The notes under the pieces: generated by a model
The model's input: only the letters and a program-made list of their open reading frames with translations
Databases searched by the model: none
Told to the model about the DNA's origin: nothing
Position numbers and translations under genes: made by a program
Part shown: one piece after another, positions 9,339-19,900 of the stretch
Layout of the letters: each line of letters starts with the position of its first letter
How positions within the stretch are numbered: position 1 is the stretch's first letter
NCBI RefSeq assembly: GCF_026240095.1
Contig: NZ_JAPIVG010000003.1
Coordinates: 580,515 to 644,514 of the forward strand
DNA length: 64,000 nt
Direction of reading: 5' to 3'
Origin: Pedobacter sandarakinus
GTDB taxonomy: Bacteria > Bacteroidota > Bacteroidia > Sphingobacteriales > Sphingobacteriaceae

Positions 9339-10727
9339 ATGAACCGCAGAAACCTTTTAAAAACAATTAGCTTAACACTTGGTGCAGGCGTAATTAACAC
9401 AGACATCTTCGCAAAAATCGGTGATGATTCTTACATTTTCGATATTCCGGAAAACCCGAGGCACACTGCCTTAGATAAGCCTATTACGGCCATAACCCTT
9501 GGTGCAGGAAATCGTGGTACGGTCTATGGAAACTTCGCAGCAACTTTTCCAGACTTGATGAAGATTGTTGGTGTTGCCGAGCCCATTGCGTTTAGAAATG
9601 ACAAATATGCCAAGAAACACAAGATCATCGAAGCTAACCGTTTTAACACATGGGAAGATGTTCTTAGCAAACCAAAAATGGCCGATGCAATCATTATCTC
9701 CATGCCTGATAACCTTCATTATGCGCCGTGCATGCAGGCATTGGCGAAAGGTTACGATATCCTGTTGGAAAAACCCATTGCACCTACGGAAAAAGAATGC
9801 AGGGATATCCTGGCCCTGGCGAAGAAAACCGGGAGAATTGTAGCGGTATGCCATGTATTGCGTTATGCTCCCTATTTTGTAAAGATGAAAGAATTGATTG
9901 AAAAGGGTGCAATAGGAGAGGTTATCAGTATTCAGCATTTTGAACCGATAGAACATACGCACATGGCACATTCATATGTTCGCGGAAACTGGCATAATTC
10001 TAAACAGACTACCCCGATAATTTTAGCCAAGTCTTGCCATGATTTGGATATTATGAAATGGGTGATCAATAAAAAAGCAGAGAAAATTGTTGCTATGGGC
10101 GATTTGAAATGGTTTAAATCTGCAAATGCACCAGAAGGAAGCACCGATCGATGTACATCGGGATGTAAGGTGGAGCGTGGCTGTCCTTATTCGGCCATTA
10201 AGGAATATGCGGAAAGGGGAAGCCGCATTTCCGTACTGGATATTCCTGAAGATATTGCGGACACAAAAGAAGCCATTATTGAAAAGCTTAAAACCAGTAA
10301 TTACGGTCGGTGCGTTTATCGGATGGATAATGATCAGCCAGATCACTACATCACCAGCATACAGTTTAGCGATCAGGTTACGGCTAACTTCTCTATGGAA
10401 GCTTTCACATCTTACCACGACCGCAGAACCAGAGTTATGGGATCCATGGGCGACTTGGTAGGGGACATGACCGAGTTAATGTTGCATGATTTTAAGACAA
10501 GAAAAGAAACACGGTTTGTGCCCAAGTCAGAAGATGTTGAGGGCTATAAAAACAGTGGGCATGGCGGTGGAGATTGGATGTTGGTTCGTGATTTTGTACA
10601 GGCGGTTGCTAAGCAAGATGCAACGTTACTCACTTCTACAATAGATGAGTCGATCGAAAGCCACCTTATGGGATTCATGGCAGAAAAAAGTCGTAAAACA
10701 GGTAAAATTATGGATGTAAAAGTCTAA
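9339..10727 (+). CDS. Gfo/Idh/MocA family oxidoreductase with Tat-like leader
   Basis: NAD(P)-binding sugar oxidoreductase-like protein of 462 residues. It starts with a twin-arginine-like leader (NRRNLLKTISLTLGAG). The Rossmann fold begins near residue 48 with the glycine motif GAGNRG, and continues with SMPDNLHY and the family motif LLEKPIAPTEKEC. The C-terminal alpha/beta domain holds the likely active-site segment KSCHDLDIMKWV. A cysteine-rich insert (RCTSGCKVERGCPYSA) could bind metal or be structural. It is the last gene of the run, 26 bases after GH89, with a hairpin about 120 bases downstream. In this context it may oxidise a sugar released by GH89. The GH109 family, which uses NAD in hydrolysis, shares this fold and is an alternative I cannot exclude. 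Confidence 0.87.
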   Translation: MNRRNLLKTISLTLGAGVINTDIFAKIGDDSYIFDIPENPRHTALDKPITAITLGAGNRGTVYGNFAATFPDLMKIVGVAEPIAFRNDKYAKKHKIIEANRFNTWEDVLSKPKMADAIIISMPDNLHYAPCMQALAKGYDILLEKPIAPTEKECRDILALAKKTGRIVAVCHVLRYAPYFVKMKELIEKGAIGEVISIQHFEPIEHTHMAHSYVRGNWHNSKQTTPIILAKSCHDLDIMKWVINKKAEKIVAMGDLKWFKSANAPEGSTDRCTSGCKVERGCPYSAIKEYAERGSRISVLDIPEDIADTKEAIIEKLKTSNYGRCVYRMDNDQPDHYITSIQFSDQVTANFSMEAFTSYHDRRTRVMGSMGDLVGDMTELMLHDFKTRKETRFVPKSEDVEGYKNSGHGGGDWMLVRDFVQAVAKQDATLLTSTIDESIESHLMGFMAEKSRKTGKIMDVKV

Positions 10728-10844
10728 TCGTTCTACCTTATATCTATTTGAAGGATAAACCAGCAAGATTTGCTCAGATGAAACGAATCTTTTGGTGGCA
10801 AACAGGATTTAAGTGTTTTGCAAAGATTTCATTTGTTGTATCAC

Positions 10845-10885
10845 AGCGGATCTATCGGAACTTCGGTCGAGGTAGATCCGCTTTT
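10845..10885 (+). terminator. Rho-independent terminator after the glycan operon
   Basis: Perfect 10-base inverted repeat: AGCGGATCTA at 10845-10854 pairs with TAGATCCGCT at 10873-10882, with an 18-base loop, followed by TTT. It lies 118 bases after the Gfo/Idh stop codon and is the likely end of the fecR-led transcript. Confidence 0.72.
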
Positions 10886-11309
10886 ACGATCTCTTCAAAT
10901 GAGCATGTTAGTTTGATTGAAAAATTCTCCCCACTAATGAATTCATCTTATAACTTTCCCCATTCTGCGGCGGAGCTCGCTACACACCAAATCTTAACAT
11001 CGAACCAAGCTTGGATAATTAAATTACATGTGAAAGTATCGTTGATGAGGTATAGTGAGCGAATTTCGAATTTTAGGATTGAAAGCAACTTATGCCCACA
11101 CTGAACCCCCTTAAAACAGAACAGAAACTTTAGGCGAAAATAGTTGTTGTTTCTATCATACTACAGCTTCCACCTGATTTGGGTAAGCATGTATTCAGAT
11201 TATTTTTAGTAGTTGATCAAATAATTCTTTGGGAGGATAGGGCTTGGTGATACCGAAGTCGCCATTATTCTATTTTGGTGTAAGCAATGAGACTTATGCG
11301 ATGTTTTAT

Positions 11310-11341
11310 TTTGCTAACGGTTTTGGGATTAACTACTTTTG
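11310..11341 (+). promoter_or_regulatory. Housekeeping-type promoter of the PAS kinase
   Basis: TTTG at 11310-11313, a 20-base spacer, then TACTTTTG at 11334-11341. This matches the Bacteroidota primary-sigma consensus TTTG-N19/20-TAnnTTTG. The -7 element ends 31 bases before the start codon at 11373, leaving a short untranslated leader. Confidence 0.75.
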
Positions 11342-11372
11342 AAAGTTATTTAGAATTATAAAAGGTCCTTTC

Positions 11373-14111
11373 ATGTATAACCTCCTTTCAGCTTCGGGCA
11401 ACCCTGCATTGTTCGAGATCCTCAATCAATTTACCCAGGCTACGGCTATATACATTGGTCCCGACTTCATCATCCAGTTGGCTAACAATGATATGTTAAA
11501 ATTCTGGGGAAAAGATGATGCTGTAATTGGCAAAAAGTTCGAGGATGCACTGCCAGAATTCGACGGGCAGCCCATAGCGGAGCTGCTCAAGCAAGTTTGG
11601 GAAACCGGAGAGGACTATATCGGAAAAGACGTCAAGGTAAATCGGTTAATTGATGGACAGCTAATTACTGCTTATTACGACTTGGTTTACAAACCTATTT
11701 TTGATCCTTCAGGAAAAGAATTTTGCATTTTGCATACTGCGTTGGACGTAACCGAACGCGTTAACAGCTGGAGATTGGTAAGGGAAAAAGAGGAGCGGGA
11801 GCAACAGATCAATGAGGCGCTTCAAGCAGCAAATGAAGAATATCAGTCTACTAACGAAGAGCTGTCTCAAGTAAATGATGAATTGGCTGCCACACACCGG
11901 AAACTCGTTTTTACAGAACACCGGATGCAGCAATTGGTTCAGTCGGCCCCTATTGGCCTCGCGCTTTTGAAGGGGAAGGATATGATTATTGAGACTGCCA
12001 ACCCTAAGATGCTTGAGATTTGGGGGCATGAACTACAAGATGTTTTTGGGAGGCCATTGCTAACAGCATTTCCGCTGCTAAAAGGACAAATATTTACCCA
12101 GGAATTAGATAATGTGTTTTCCTCTGCAAAGAAAATATCGCTTACAGAGGTTCTGGATTCTTCTAGGAAAGATGAAAATGGAGGTGAAAAGTACCTTGCC
12201 ATAGATTTTATCCCTATGCTGGATCCTGATGGTCGCGTTGACGCTATTATGGCTACCGTTCAGGATATCACCGAGCAGGTATTGATTAAGAAGGCCTTCC
12301 AGGAAAATGAAAACAAGTTGCAGGAATATATCGAAGAGTTGGCTGTTTTAAATGAAGAACTGCAGACAACGAATGAAGAACTAGGTGCAATAAATGAAGA
12401 ATATACATCAACTAACGAGCAGCTTGAACAATTTAATAATGCAATAAAATCCATCAATGAAAAACTCGAAGAGCAAAATAATGGTCTGGACAGTTCTAAT
12501 GCGCAATTACAGCGTACGAATGATGAATTAAGTTCAGTTAATCAAGGGTTAAATCATGATAATCTCGAACTGATTTCGCTTAATGCGTCAATCAACGGGC
12601 TTAACGAACGGCTAAGAGATAGTGATGCTGGTTTTAAAAACCTTATTGCCCAGTCTCCGGTTGCAATCTTACTTCTTAAAGGTGAGAATTTTATTGTCAC
12701 GATGATCAATGCGCCCATGTTGGAACTTCTTGGAAAAGATGAGTCCATCATTGGGAAACCGCTGTTCAAAGAAATGCCCGAATTGGTGGGGCAGCCGGCA
12801 GCCGAAAAACTTATTCAAACATATAAAGATGCTCAGCCACGTGCTGAATTGGCAAGTCAGGTAAATCTGTTGCGGAACGGAAGTCTAATGGAAGGCTTTT
12901 TCAATTTTAGCTATGCCCCCTATCATGAAGACGGTATTGTAACCGGCGTGATAGATATGGCAGTTGAAGTTACAGGCCAGATATCAGCAATTATAGATCG
13001 GGATAAAACCATTGCAGAGAAAACAATTCTTGAAGATACCCTCAGACAAAGCGAGCAGCGGTTACAGGGGATCCTGGAGACAATGGCTGAAGGGGTTGGA
13101 ATAGTAGACGTAACCGGGCAGTTGGTGTACGCTAACCCAATGGCACAACATATATTAGGGCTTACTTTAAGCGAGATTGAAGGCCGGACCTATGATGATC
13201 CACGTTGGCAAAACCTGCGTCTTGATGGTACCCCACTTCCTCAGGAAGAGCATCCAATGTCGATCATGATGTCGACCGCCCGCCCGGTTTATGATGTTGA
13301 GATAGGCGTTCAGCCGCCAGATAAGGATCGTCTTTACATCTCTATTAATGCAGCACCGATTTTTGATGAGGAAGGGAATCTAACAGGTGGCATAGGTACA
13401 TTTATGGATGTTACTTCGAGGAGACTTAGTACCCAGGGAAAAGATGATTTCATCAGCATTGCGAGCCATGAGCTAAAAACACCGGTAACTTCTCTCAAGG
13501 CATCTTTGCAGTTGTTAGAGAGAGCGCATAGTAAATTGCCTGATGAATCCAGGGAAAAATTAATCGCCCAGTCGATCAGAAGCTTAGACAGTCTCTCCAG
13601 ATTATTAAATGATTTATTAGATACCAGCAGGTTAGAACAAGGTCAGCTTAAGATGGAGAAAACGCTTTTCTCTTTAGATGAGCTGTTCAATAACTGCTGC
13701 TCACATATTCTTCAAACTACGAAAAAGCAAATCATTTTTCAAGGTGAAAAAACATTGGAGGTTTTTGCAGATAACCAGCAAATTGGTCAGGTACTGGTCA
13801 ATTTCCTTACCAATGCCATTAAGTATGCGCCAGAATCTGATAGAATTGTTATCACAACAACACGCATTGGAAATGGCGAAATTAAAATCAGCGTAAAAGA
13901 TTATGGCCCTGGTATTGCTCAGGAAAAGCTTAAGCACCTTTTCGATCGTTATTACAGAACCGAATACAAGGGGCAAAAATTTACAGGGCTTGGGTTAGGT
14001 TTATACATTAGTGCAGAGATCATCAAAAATCATGGTGGTAAAATAGGCGTAAATAGCGAACCATCGAATGGTAGCGAATTCTGGTTCACCTTACCAATAA
14101 ACCCAGAGTAA
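11373..14111 (+). CDS. Soluble multi-PAS sensor histidine kinase
   Basis: Cytoplasmic sensor kinase of 912 residues with no membrane segment. Order: PAS1 (about 10-130), a coiled coil (about 135-180, NEEYQSTNEELSQVNDEL), PAS2 (about 185-300), a long coiled coil of repeated TNEEL/INEK-type heptads (about 305-425), PAS3 (about 425-545), PAS4 (about 570-690), HisKA and HATPase_c. The phospho-accepting His is His699 in IASHELKTP. The ATPase domain has the N box QVLVNFLTNAIKYAP, the G1 box DYGPGIA and the G2 box TGLGLGLYIS near residue 870. No receiver domain and no response regulator gene is adjacent, so it is an orphan kinase. The ligand or cofactor of the PAS domains cannot be told from sequence. 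A consensus promoter sits directly upstream. Confidence 0.95.
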   Translation: MYNLLSASGNPALFEILNQFTQATAIYIGPDFIIQLANNDMLKFWGKDDAVIGKKFEDALPEFDGQPIAELLKQVWETGEDYIGKDVKVNRLIDGQLITAYYDLVYKPIFDPSGKEFCILHTALDVTERVNSWRLVREKEEREQQINEALQAANEEYQSTNEELSQVNDELAATHRKLVFTEHRMQQLVQSAPIGLALLKGKDMIIETANPKMLEIWGHELQDVFGRPLLTAFPLLKGQIFTQELDNVFSSAKKISLTEVLDSSRKDENGGEKYLAIDFIPMLDPDGRVDAIMATVQDITEQVLIKKAFQENENKLQEYIEELAVLNEELQTTNEELGAINEEYTSTNEQLEQFNNAIKSINEKLEEQNNGLDSSNAQLQRTNDELSSVNQGLNHDNLELISLNASINGLNERLRDSDAGFKNLIAQSPVAILLLKGENFIVTMINAPMLELLGKDESIIGKPLFKEMPELVGQPAAEKLIQTYKDAQPRAELASQVNLLRNGSLMEGFFNFSYAPYHEDGIVTGVIDMAVEVTGQISAIIDRDKTIAEKTILEDTLRQSEQRLQGILETMAEGVGIVDVTGQLVYANPMAQHILGLTLSEIEGRTYDDPRWQNLRLDGTPLPQEEHPMSIMMSTARPVYDVEIGVQPPDKDRLYISINAAPIFDEEGNLTGGIGTFMDVTSRRLSTQGKDDFISIASHELKTPVTSLKASLQLLERAHSKLPDESREKLIAQSIRSLDSLSRLLNDLLDTSRLEQGQLKMEKTLFSLDELFNNCCSHILQTTKKQIIFQGEKTLEVFADNQQIGQVLVNFLTNAIKYAPESDRIVITTTRIGNGEIKISVKDYGPGIAQEKLKHLFDRYYRTEYKGQKFTGLGLGLYISAEIIKNHGGKIGVNSEPSNGSEFWFTLPINPE

Positions 14112-14245
14112 GATTGCTGCACTAGATATGGCTAGCATGATTCAAGTTGTCTAAGCGGTTTCAATCTAACTAATTCGAATACGGTGGCAGCGCATGCTGT
14201 ACAAATTTGGCAGAAAAGAGGATTTATATCTGATTAATTTAAGCA

Positions 14246-16729
14246 TTAGGCAGTAACTAAACTGCCTTTAAATCGATATTTTCCATGCGTTTCGGCTTCA
14301 AGTGAGCTTAAGATGAGGTACCGGTATTCGATAATTCTATCTTGATCTCCTAAATGGCCAAAGATCACAATACCTAGCTTATAACTTTTTATTTCCAGGA
14401 ACTTGTATCCATGCTGCTTGTAGAAAGCAATCGCTTCACTCAATTCACCTTTTGCTTGCAGATAATGGCCTTGGTCGATGTGCTGATGTATCTTGATGAG
14501 GTAATCTAAAGCATTTCCAAAGAAGGTTCGATTTAAGTAGTGAGCCCTATGTCGGTAAAGCATACCTTCCAGTTGCATTTGCATTTTATCTGCAATGTTT
14601 CCATCGCTATTTAATCGTAAAAGCTGAACGATATATTCGAAATGAACACCCGGAACTTCGCTGTTTTCAGGTTTCAAATAACCATCAGCAATATTGTTGA
14701 TTAAGTTATCTCCATCATCAAATAGCCATTCCATAAGACATAAGGTTACCTCCGTCAATTTTACCTGGTCGCCTCTGGCGTTTCCGAAATCAAGCAAAGA
14801 CTGATACTGTTCTTTTAGGAAACTTCTGTTGTAGTTGTGGCAGGTTAATTTTGCGATAGCGTGTTTTATAAGCGCCAGCGGATCAATACAACCTGTTTCA
14901 TAATGATCTTCTACCTGGTTAAAAAAAGCAAGACGCCGTTCCAGATTTAGCAGGTTCAATGTGAGACAATCATGCAAAGTAAGCAGGTTGTGGCAAGTAT
15001 TGCGGATGATTTTTTTGTTTGATGTTTTAATGATTGTATTGGCAATATCAATGAAAGCCGGAGCCAGAAAATCAAGCTGTGCCAATTGATCTACAAAGAT
15101 TTCGCCTATAGATTCCAATTTCATTCCAGTGCAAGAATCAGATGGGTTTTTTAGCTCCGTAATTAACATTTCGCTCACCAGCGACCAGGCTTCTGTTGAG
15201 GCACCTGGCGCCAACTTTAATTTGAAAATCTCTTTTATTTTATGGTAATCTTTCTGTTGCATTACATTGAAGATCATCCAATTTATTGCTTCCGATGTAT
15301 ATGGCAAGTGGAGGTGCTTAATCAGATGATAATACTGTACACCTTTTCTTCCGGCAAGGACTTTCGCAAGAAAATAATCAAACATGCCTGGCTGTGTAAA
15401 TTTTACCATCTCAATCTGAAAACCTTCAAATTCATGCTTCTCTTCTGTAATTGTGCCTGCAAGTAACAGTTGCATATAGGCATCTTTGTATTGGTAGAAA
15501 TCAGCAATCAGCAAGGATTTATTAATGGTATCTCCATGTTTGCCAAAGTTGCTCATCTCGACAATGATTTTGCATATCATCAACTTAGTCGCCCTGCTTG
15601 CCGGTTCCTGGAATCTTTCGATAACCAGCTGGTGCAGAAGTTTATAGTAGATTAATTTTTTCTTAAGATCGTAATGATTTCTGAGCTGATAAAAATTAGC
15701 ATAATTAAAGGGGTATTTCAATTCAGACAAGAGCTGAGGATGTAGTTTTCCTTCGTCAGATCCAAGTTTTTCCAGGAGTCTTCTAATTTCAGAAAGCGAA
15801 AATACTGGAATATTGTTCTGCTCTTGCACGGTGTAGTAGGTGCCCTTAAACCACTTGCGCTGCAGGTAAACAGATAATTTTATGTTTTCATAAAATCGTC
15901 GCCAAATGTAAGTTCGAACAGCAAAAATGAATTTAATCGAATTGGTGTGTACAACATTTGCTAAAAACTGCACGATCGCATTAAATACTCTTTGTTTTGA
16001 TCCTCTTTCCTCGCAAGCAGGATATAGCGAATCTAAAACGATAATCAATTTTCTGCCAGTTTTCTCAAAGACATCGGCTGTATATTCCGCTAAGCTTAGT
16101 TGTGTTCTGATACCCAAGAGCTCGAAAATTCTAAGTTCCAGATCGATAAAGTTTCTATTGTTGTAAAAAAGTTTTTCTGCTGTGAGATAGAGTATGATGT
16201 CATCAGGATACCTGGCATGTTGACTAAGGAAGTTTTGTTGAACTAAATGGCTTATCAGGATGCTTTTGCCGTAACCAGACTGGCCAATAAAAGCTGTGAA
16301 GGCATAGTCTGATTCATAGAATGTTTCGAAATCATGGGATGCAAACTTCCTGTCTATGGTGTATGAAAATGGGATATTAGCATTTTCAATAACCACTTTA
16401 AACGTTTCCTTGGAAATTGCTTTGGATTTTTCATGCAGTGCTTCGGGTGTATCGGGCTCAAGTGATGGGTGCTGTTCTAAAAAACTATCGATTGGTTCGC
16501 AATCATTATCCCCAAGAAAATCGAGAAGGGTACTTAATGTGAACTTAGAAAATTTATGATTTACCGCGGCAAACCCAAATATGCGTTTAATGGTAGTTAC
16601 GCTAATATTTTTTTTGGTTTTGCGGGTTATCTCTAAAGCTATAAACTGACAATCTGAGGGACTAATCTTGCTTATCCTAAACTTTCGCAAGATTTGTTCC
16701 CTGAGCTCAGCCAAGGTCAAATATTTCAT
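14246..16729 (-). CDS. HTH-STAND-like P-loop NTPase, paralogue 1
   Basis: Protein of 827 residues without a named family that I can assign; probably a STAND/NACHT-like regulator. The N-terminus (about 8-73) resembles a lambda-repressor-like HTH domain of Bacteroidota: ISPSDCQFIALEI, then NISVTTIKRIFGFAAVNHKFS, then FTLSTLLDFLG. A P-loop GQSGYGKS lies at 149-156, a Walker B-like strand LIIVLDS at 228-234 (Asp233), and a sensor-like Arg272 in FAVRTYIWRRFYE. The remaining ~450 residues look all-helical, perhaps a repeat scaffold or sensor. It is the clear paralogue of the minus-strand gene ending at 30109, and together they bracket the adhesin-PorP-OmpA module. It is divergent from the adhesin gene, with about 190 bases between the starts. 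A role as a transcriptional switch for that module is an inference. Confidence 0.85.
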   Translation of the reverse strand: MKYLTLAELREQILRKFRISKISPSDCQFIALEITRKTKKNISVTTIKRIFGFAAVNHKFSKFTLSTLLDFLGDNDCEPIDSFLEQHPSLEPDTPEALHEKSKAISKETFKVVIENANIPFSYTIDRKFASHDFETFYESDYAFTAFIGQSGYGKSILISHLVQQNFLSQHARYPDDIILYLTAEKLFYNNRNFIDLELRIFELLGIRTQLSLAEYTADVFEKTGRKLIIVLDSLYPACEERGSKQRVFNAIVQFLANVVHTNSIKFIFAVRTYIWRRFYENIKLSVYLQRKWFKGTYYTVQEQNNIPVFSLSEIRRLLEKLGSDEGKLHPQLLSELKYPFNYANFYQLRNHYDLKKKLIYYKLLHQLVIERFQEPASRATKLMICKIIVEMSNFGKHGDTINKSLLIADFYQYKDAYMQLLLAGTITEEKHEFEGFQIEMVKFTQPGMFDYFLAKVLAGRKGVQYYHLIKHLHLPYTSEAINWMIFNVMQQKDYHKIKEIFKLKLAPGASTEAWSLVSEMLITELKNPSDSCTGMKLESIGEIFVDQLAQLDFLAPAFIDIANTIIKTSNKKIIRNTCHNLLTLHDCLTLNLLNLERRLAFFNQVEDHYETGCIDPLALIKHAIAKLTCHNYNRSFLKEQYQSLLDFGNARGDQVKLTEVTLCLMEWLFDDGDNLINNIADGYLKPENSEVPGVHFEYIVQLLRLNSDGNIADKMQMQLEGMLYRHRAHYLNRTFFGNALDYLIKIHQHIDQGHYLQAKGELSEAIAFYKQHGYKFLEIKSYKLGIVIFGHLGDQDRIIEYRYLILSSLEAETHGKYRFKGSLVTA

Positions 16730-16803
16730 GTCTCGAGTGTATAGGAGTGACTACAAGCCCTAAAATACCATTAATTCCCAAGCACAACTGCAATGTACAG
16801 CAA

Positions 16804-16851
16804 AATGAATAAAATGAACAAGAATGGTGAATAACTAATTCTAATGAACAA
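16804..16851 (+). promoter_or_regulatory. AATGAAYAA direct repeats between the NTPase and adhesin genes
   Basis: The 9-base word AATGAATAA at 16804-16812 is followed without a gap by AATGAACAA at 16813-16821. A third copy, AATGAACAA, is at 16843-16851, 30 bases after the second. They lie in the divergent intergenic region 75-122 bases upstream of the NTPase start and 69-116 upstream of the preferred adhesin start. Iterated half-sites in such a place suggest a regulator binding site, perhaps for the HTH-NTPase itself. Confidence 0.45.
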
Positions 16852-16919
16852 ATCGAACAACAATTCGAACCATGTTGCTGCTTAAAATTGTAGGAGAATT
16901 ACTCACCAATCCCTACAAT

Positions 16920-19900
16920 ATGAATTTGATTTTTACCTTGAAGCAACTAACCAAACGGTGGATCGCTCAGCTGTTCATTGTATTATCATTAACGTGTATA
17001 TATTCAGTATCGTATGCACAAATTAAAAATTATGCTACTACCGCCACAATTAAAGCAGCTCAGGTAGATAATGCTAATAATGCCACGAGTGCCGCAAACA
17101 GTTTTGCTACTGTAAAATCCAGAGGTGGAACGTTAGGGCTAGGAAAATATAGCGGGGAACTCGAACTTAAATTTCCATCTGCATTGCCTGCCAATACAAC
17201 ATCATTTATCAGAATAGATTCTGATGCTGATTTATTAAACGTGCTGTTAGGTGGGAATCTGGGAAGCTTACTGGCAGATATACTCGGCAATGTTGTTTTA
17301 GGCGATCATGTTTTTGAGGTAGGGGCAAGGAGTGTGGCAGGTGCTACGTTACTTTCCGGATCTAGCGCTGGTGGCTTCAGTAACGCAAACCTTCGGCTGA
17401 TAAAAGACGGTGCGGGGTTTTTCTATATTGCAATTACCCCAAACCAAGCATACGATAAGGTATATATTAAGGACATCACCAATGCGCTGGTTTTAGGGCC
17501 AACAAATGAAACTAGAGTATATAATGCTTTTTACTTCTCGGGTACTGATGCTTGTGCAAGTGGTTTTGCTACGAGTTTTAGTGGGAATGGCTTAACCGTC
17601 GATGCGTTGGGATTAGGCAAAGCTGGTGTTACCAACCCAGAACGGGCTATTGATGCAGATCCTAATAACTTCTCTGAAATTAGCCTCGGTGCCTTAGGCG
17701 TTGCAGGAGCAATTATGCAGGATATCTATTTCTCAACCTTGTCTACACCAGGAGATGAGTTTAGTGTTAGGCTGAGTATCAACCCAGCTTTAATTAATGC
17801 CGGGATATTGAACAATATTACGATTAGTGCCTACAGAGGAAGCACTGAAGTGTTCTCACAAAATCTGAATGCCTTGCTTTCGGTGGATTTACTGGGGCTG
17901 CTAAATTCTGGTAGGATTGCTAATGTACCCTTCAAACCAACATTACCATTCGACCGGGTTCGAATCACGCTGAATTCTCTTCTGAATGCAAGTTTAACAC
18001 AGACTATTAATTTGTATAGCGTATTCAGCTCAGCTGCTCGTCCTACCTTTACTGCCCCAACAACCAGCACCGTAAATGTTTGTTACAATGCCTCGGCTAC
18101 CTTATCTGCTACCACAACAGCGGAAAATGAATTGGTGTGGTATGATGTTGCCGAAGGAGGAACTGCACTGGCAAGCACGGCTTACAATGTCAGTTTCGTC
18201 ACCCCATCCTTACAAACCAATAAAACTTTTTATGTAGCAGCACGCAAAATTGGCTGTACAGCAGAATCCATAAGGGTACCTATCGATGTTGTGGTTAACC
18301 CGGAAATCATTTTTTCCACCTCGGCTTTGAGCAATGCCAATACTGGTACAGCTTATAACAAACAAATTAGCCTTGCAACAGGTGGTAGTACAAATTTCAC
18401 TTATGCGTTAACAGCTGGCAGCCAGTTGCCTGCTGGTTTGGTGCTATCTACCAGCGGTCAGATAGGTGGTATTCCCGCTACTCCCGGCGATTATAATTTT
18501 AGCGTAACTGCAACTGATAGTAGGAATTGCAACGCGGTAGCGACTTATAATCTGAAAGTTACCCCGGCGTTATCGTTACCAGCTGCAAGTCTTCCAAATG
18601 GAACGGTAGGATCAGCTTATCAGCCTCAGATTATCCCTACAGCAACAGGCGGATCAGGTTCATATACTTATGTTGCCACAAATCTTCCTCCAGGGTTATC
18701 GTTTGATGAAACAACAAGAGCCATTTCAGGTACGCCAACCCAAGTCGGTAATTATAACATAAATATCGTTGTTACGGATAGTGATGGGAATCAGGTATCG
18801 AATAATTACAATTTAGTAGTTAAAGATCCATTGGTTTTGGCTAGTGCCGTCTTAGCCGACGGAATAGTTGGCCAAGCGTATTTGCCACAAACTATACTTC
18901 CTGCAACAGGAGGAACCTTACCATATACTTATGCTGCAATAGATCTGCCTCCAGGTTTATCTTTTAATGCTAGCACAAGGGAAATATCAGGAACCCCAAG
19001 TTTAGCCGGTACATTTATTATACCGGTAACAGTTACAGATGGTGATGGAAAAACTGCAACTGTGAACTATACCATCAGGGTGCAAACGCCCTTATCATTA
19101 CCTGGCCAAAATCTACCTGATGGAAATGTCAATGCAATTTATACTCCGCAAGCACTTCCTGCAGCTAGTGGTGGCATTGGTCCTTACACCTACATTGCAA
19201 GTAACTTACCTGCGGGTTTAGTTTTTGATGCAACCACAAGAGAAATAACAGGCACCCCAACCCAGTCTGGCAACTTTACAATCACACTAACCGCCAGGGA
19301 TGCAGCCCTAAACACCATTAGCAATACTTACCAATTAAAAGTTATCGGTGCATTAAATTTACCTACAGCGATACTCCCAGATGGCCTAGTTGGGCAGGCA
19401 TATCCACCTCAAACATTACCTGCGGTTTCTGGAGGTACTTCTCCATATAGTTATGTTGCCACAAATCTTCCCCCTGGATTAAGTTTCAATACCACAACCA
19501 GGGAAATCACAGGAACACCCACAGCGGGCGGCAATACCGTAATAACCTTAACTGCAACTGATGCAGCAGGTAACTCTGTAAGTACCAACTATAGTATTAT
19601 GGTGAATGTAACTGCGCCAATAGTGGCAAACGCAACAATTTGTAGTGGTGCATCAGCTACGCTAACCGTAACTAACATCCAACCGGGCGTTACCTACAAT
19701 TGGTATGGACCTACAGGTAATAGTGCGTTAGCAAGTAATAATAACGGAACTTTCATCACGCCAATCGTCAATGCAACCACCACTTTCTATGTAGAATCAG
19801 TTTCTGGCACTGCCACAAGCGGTAGAACCTCAGTTGTGGTTAGTGTTAATCCGGCACCGAATATGCCCGTTATACTTACAGCTAACCAAATAATTGGTGT

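Larger units (their letters stand above)
10728..11372 (+). other. 645-base region without a convincing gene
   Basis: This gap between the glycan operon and the PAS kinase holds a factor-independent terminator at 10845-10885 and a consensus promoter at 11310-11341. The one open frame, from about 10748 to 11104, runs straight through the terminator and has no recognisable protein character, so I do not call it. The rest shows no tRNA, repeat array or mobile-element end that I can recognise. Confidence 0.6.

Noticed and set aside
9339..10727. Naming the Gfo/Idh protein a GH109 alpha-N-acetylgalactosaminidase
   Set aside because: The fold and operon context allow it, but I could not see a signature that separates GH109 from other Gfo/Idh/MocA proteins, so the general name is kept.
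10748..11104. 118-codon open frame after the Gfo/Idh gene
   Set aside because: It runs through a perfect terminator hairpin at 10845-10885, starts from a non-ATG codon and has no protein-like motif or conserved composition.
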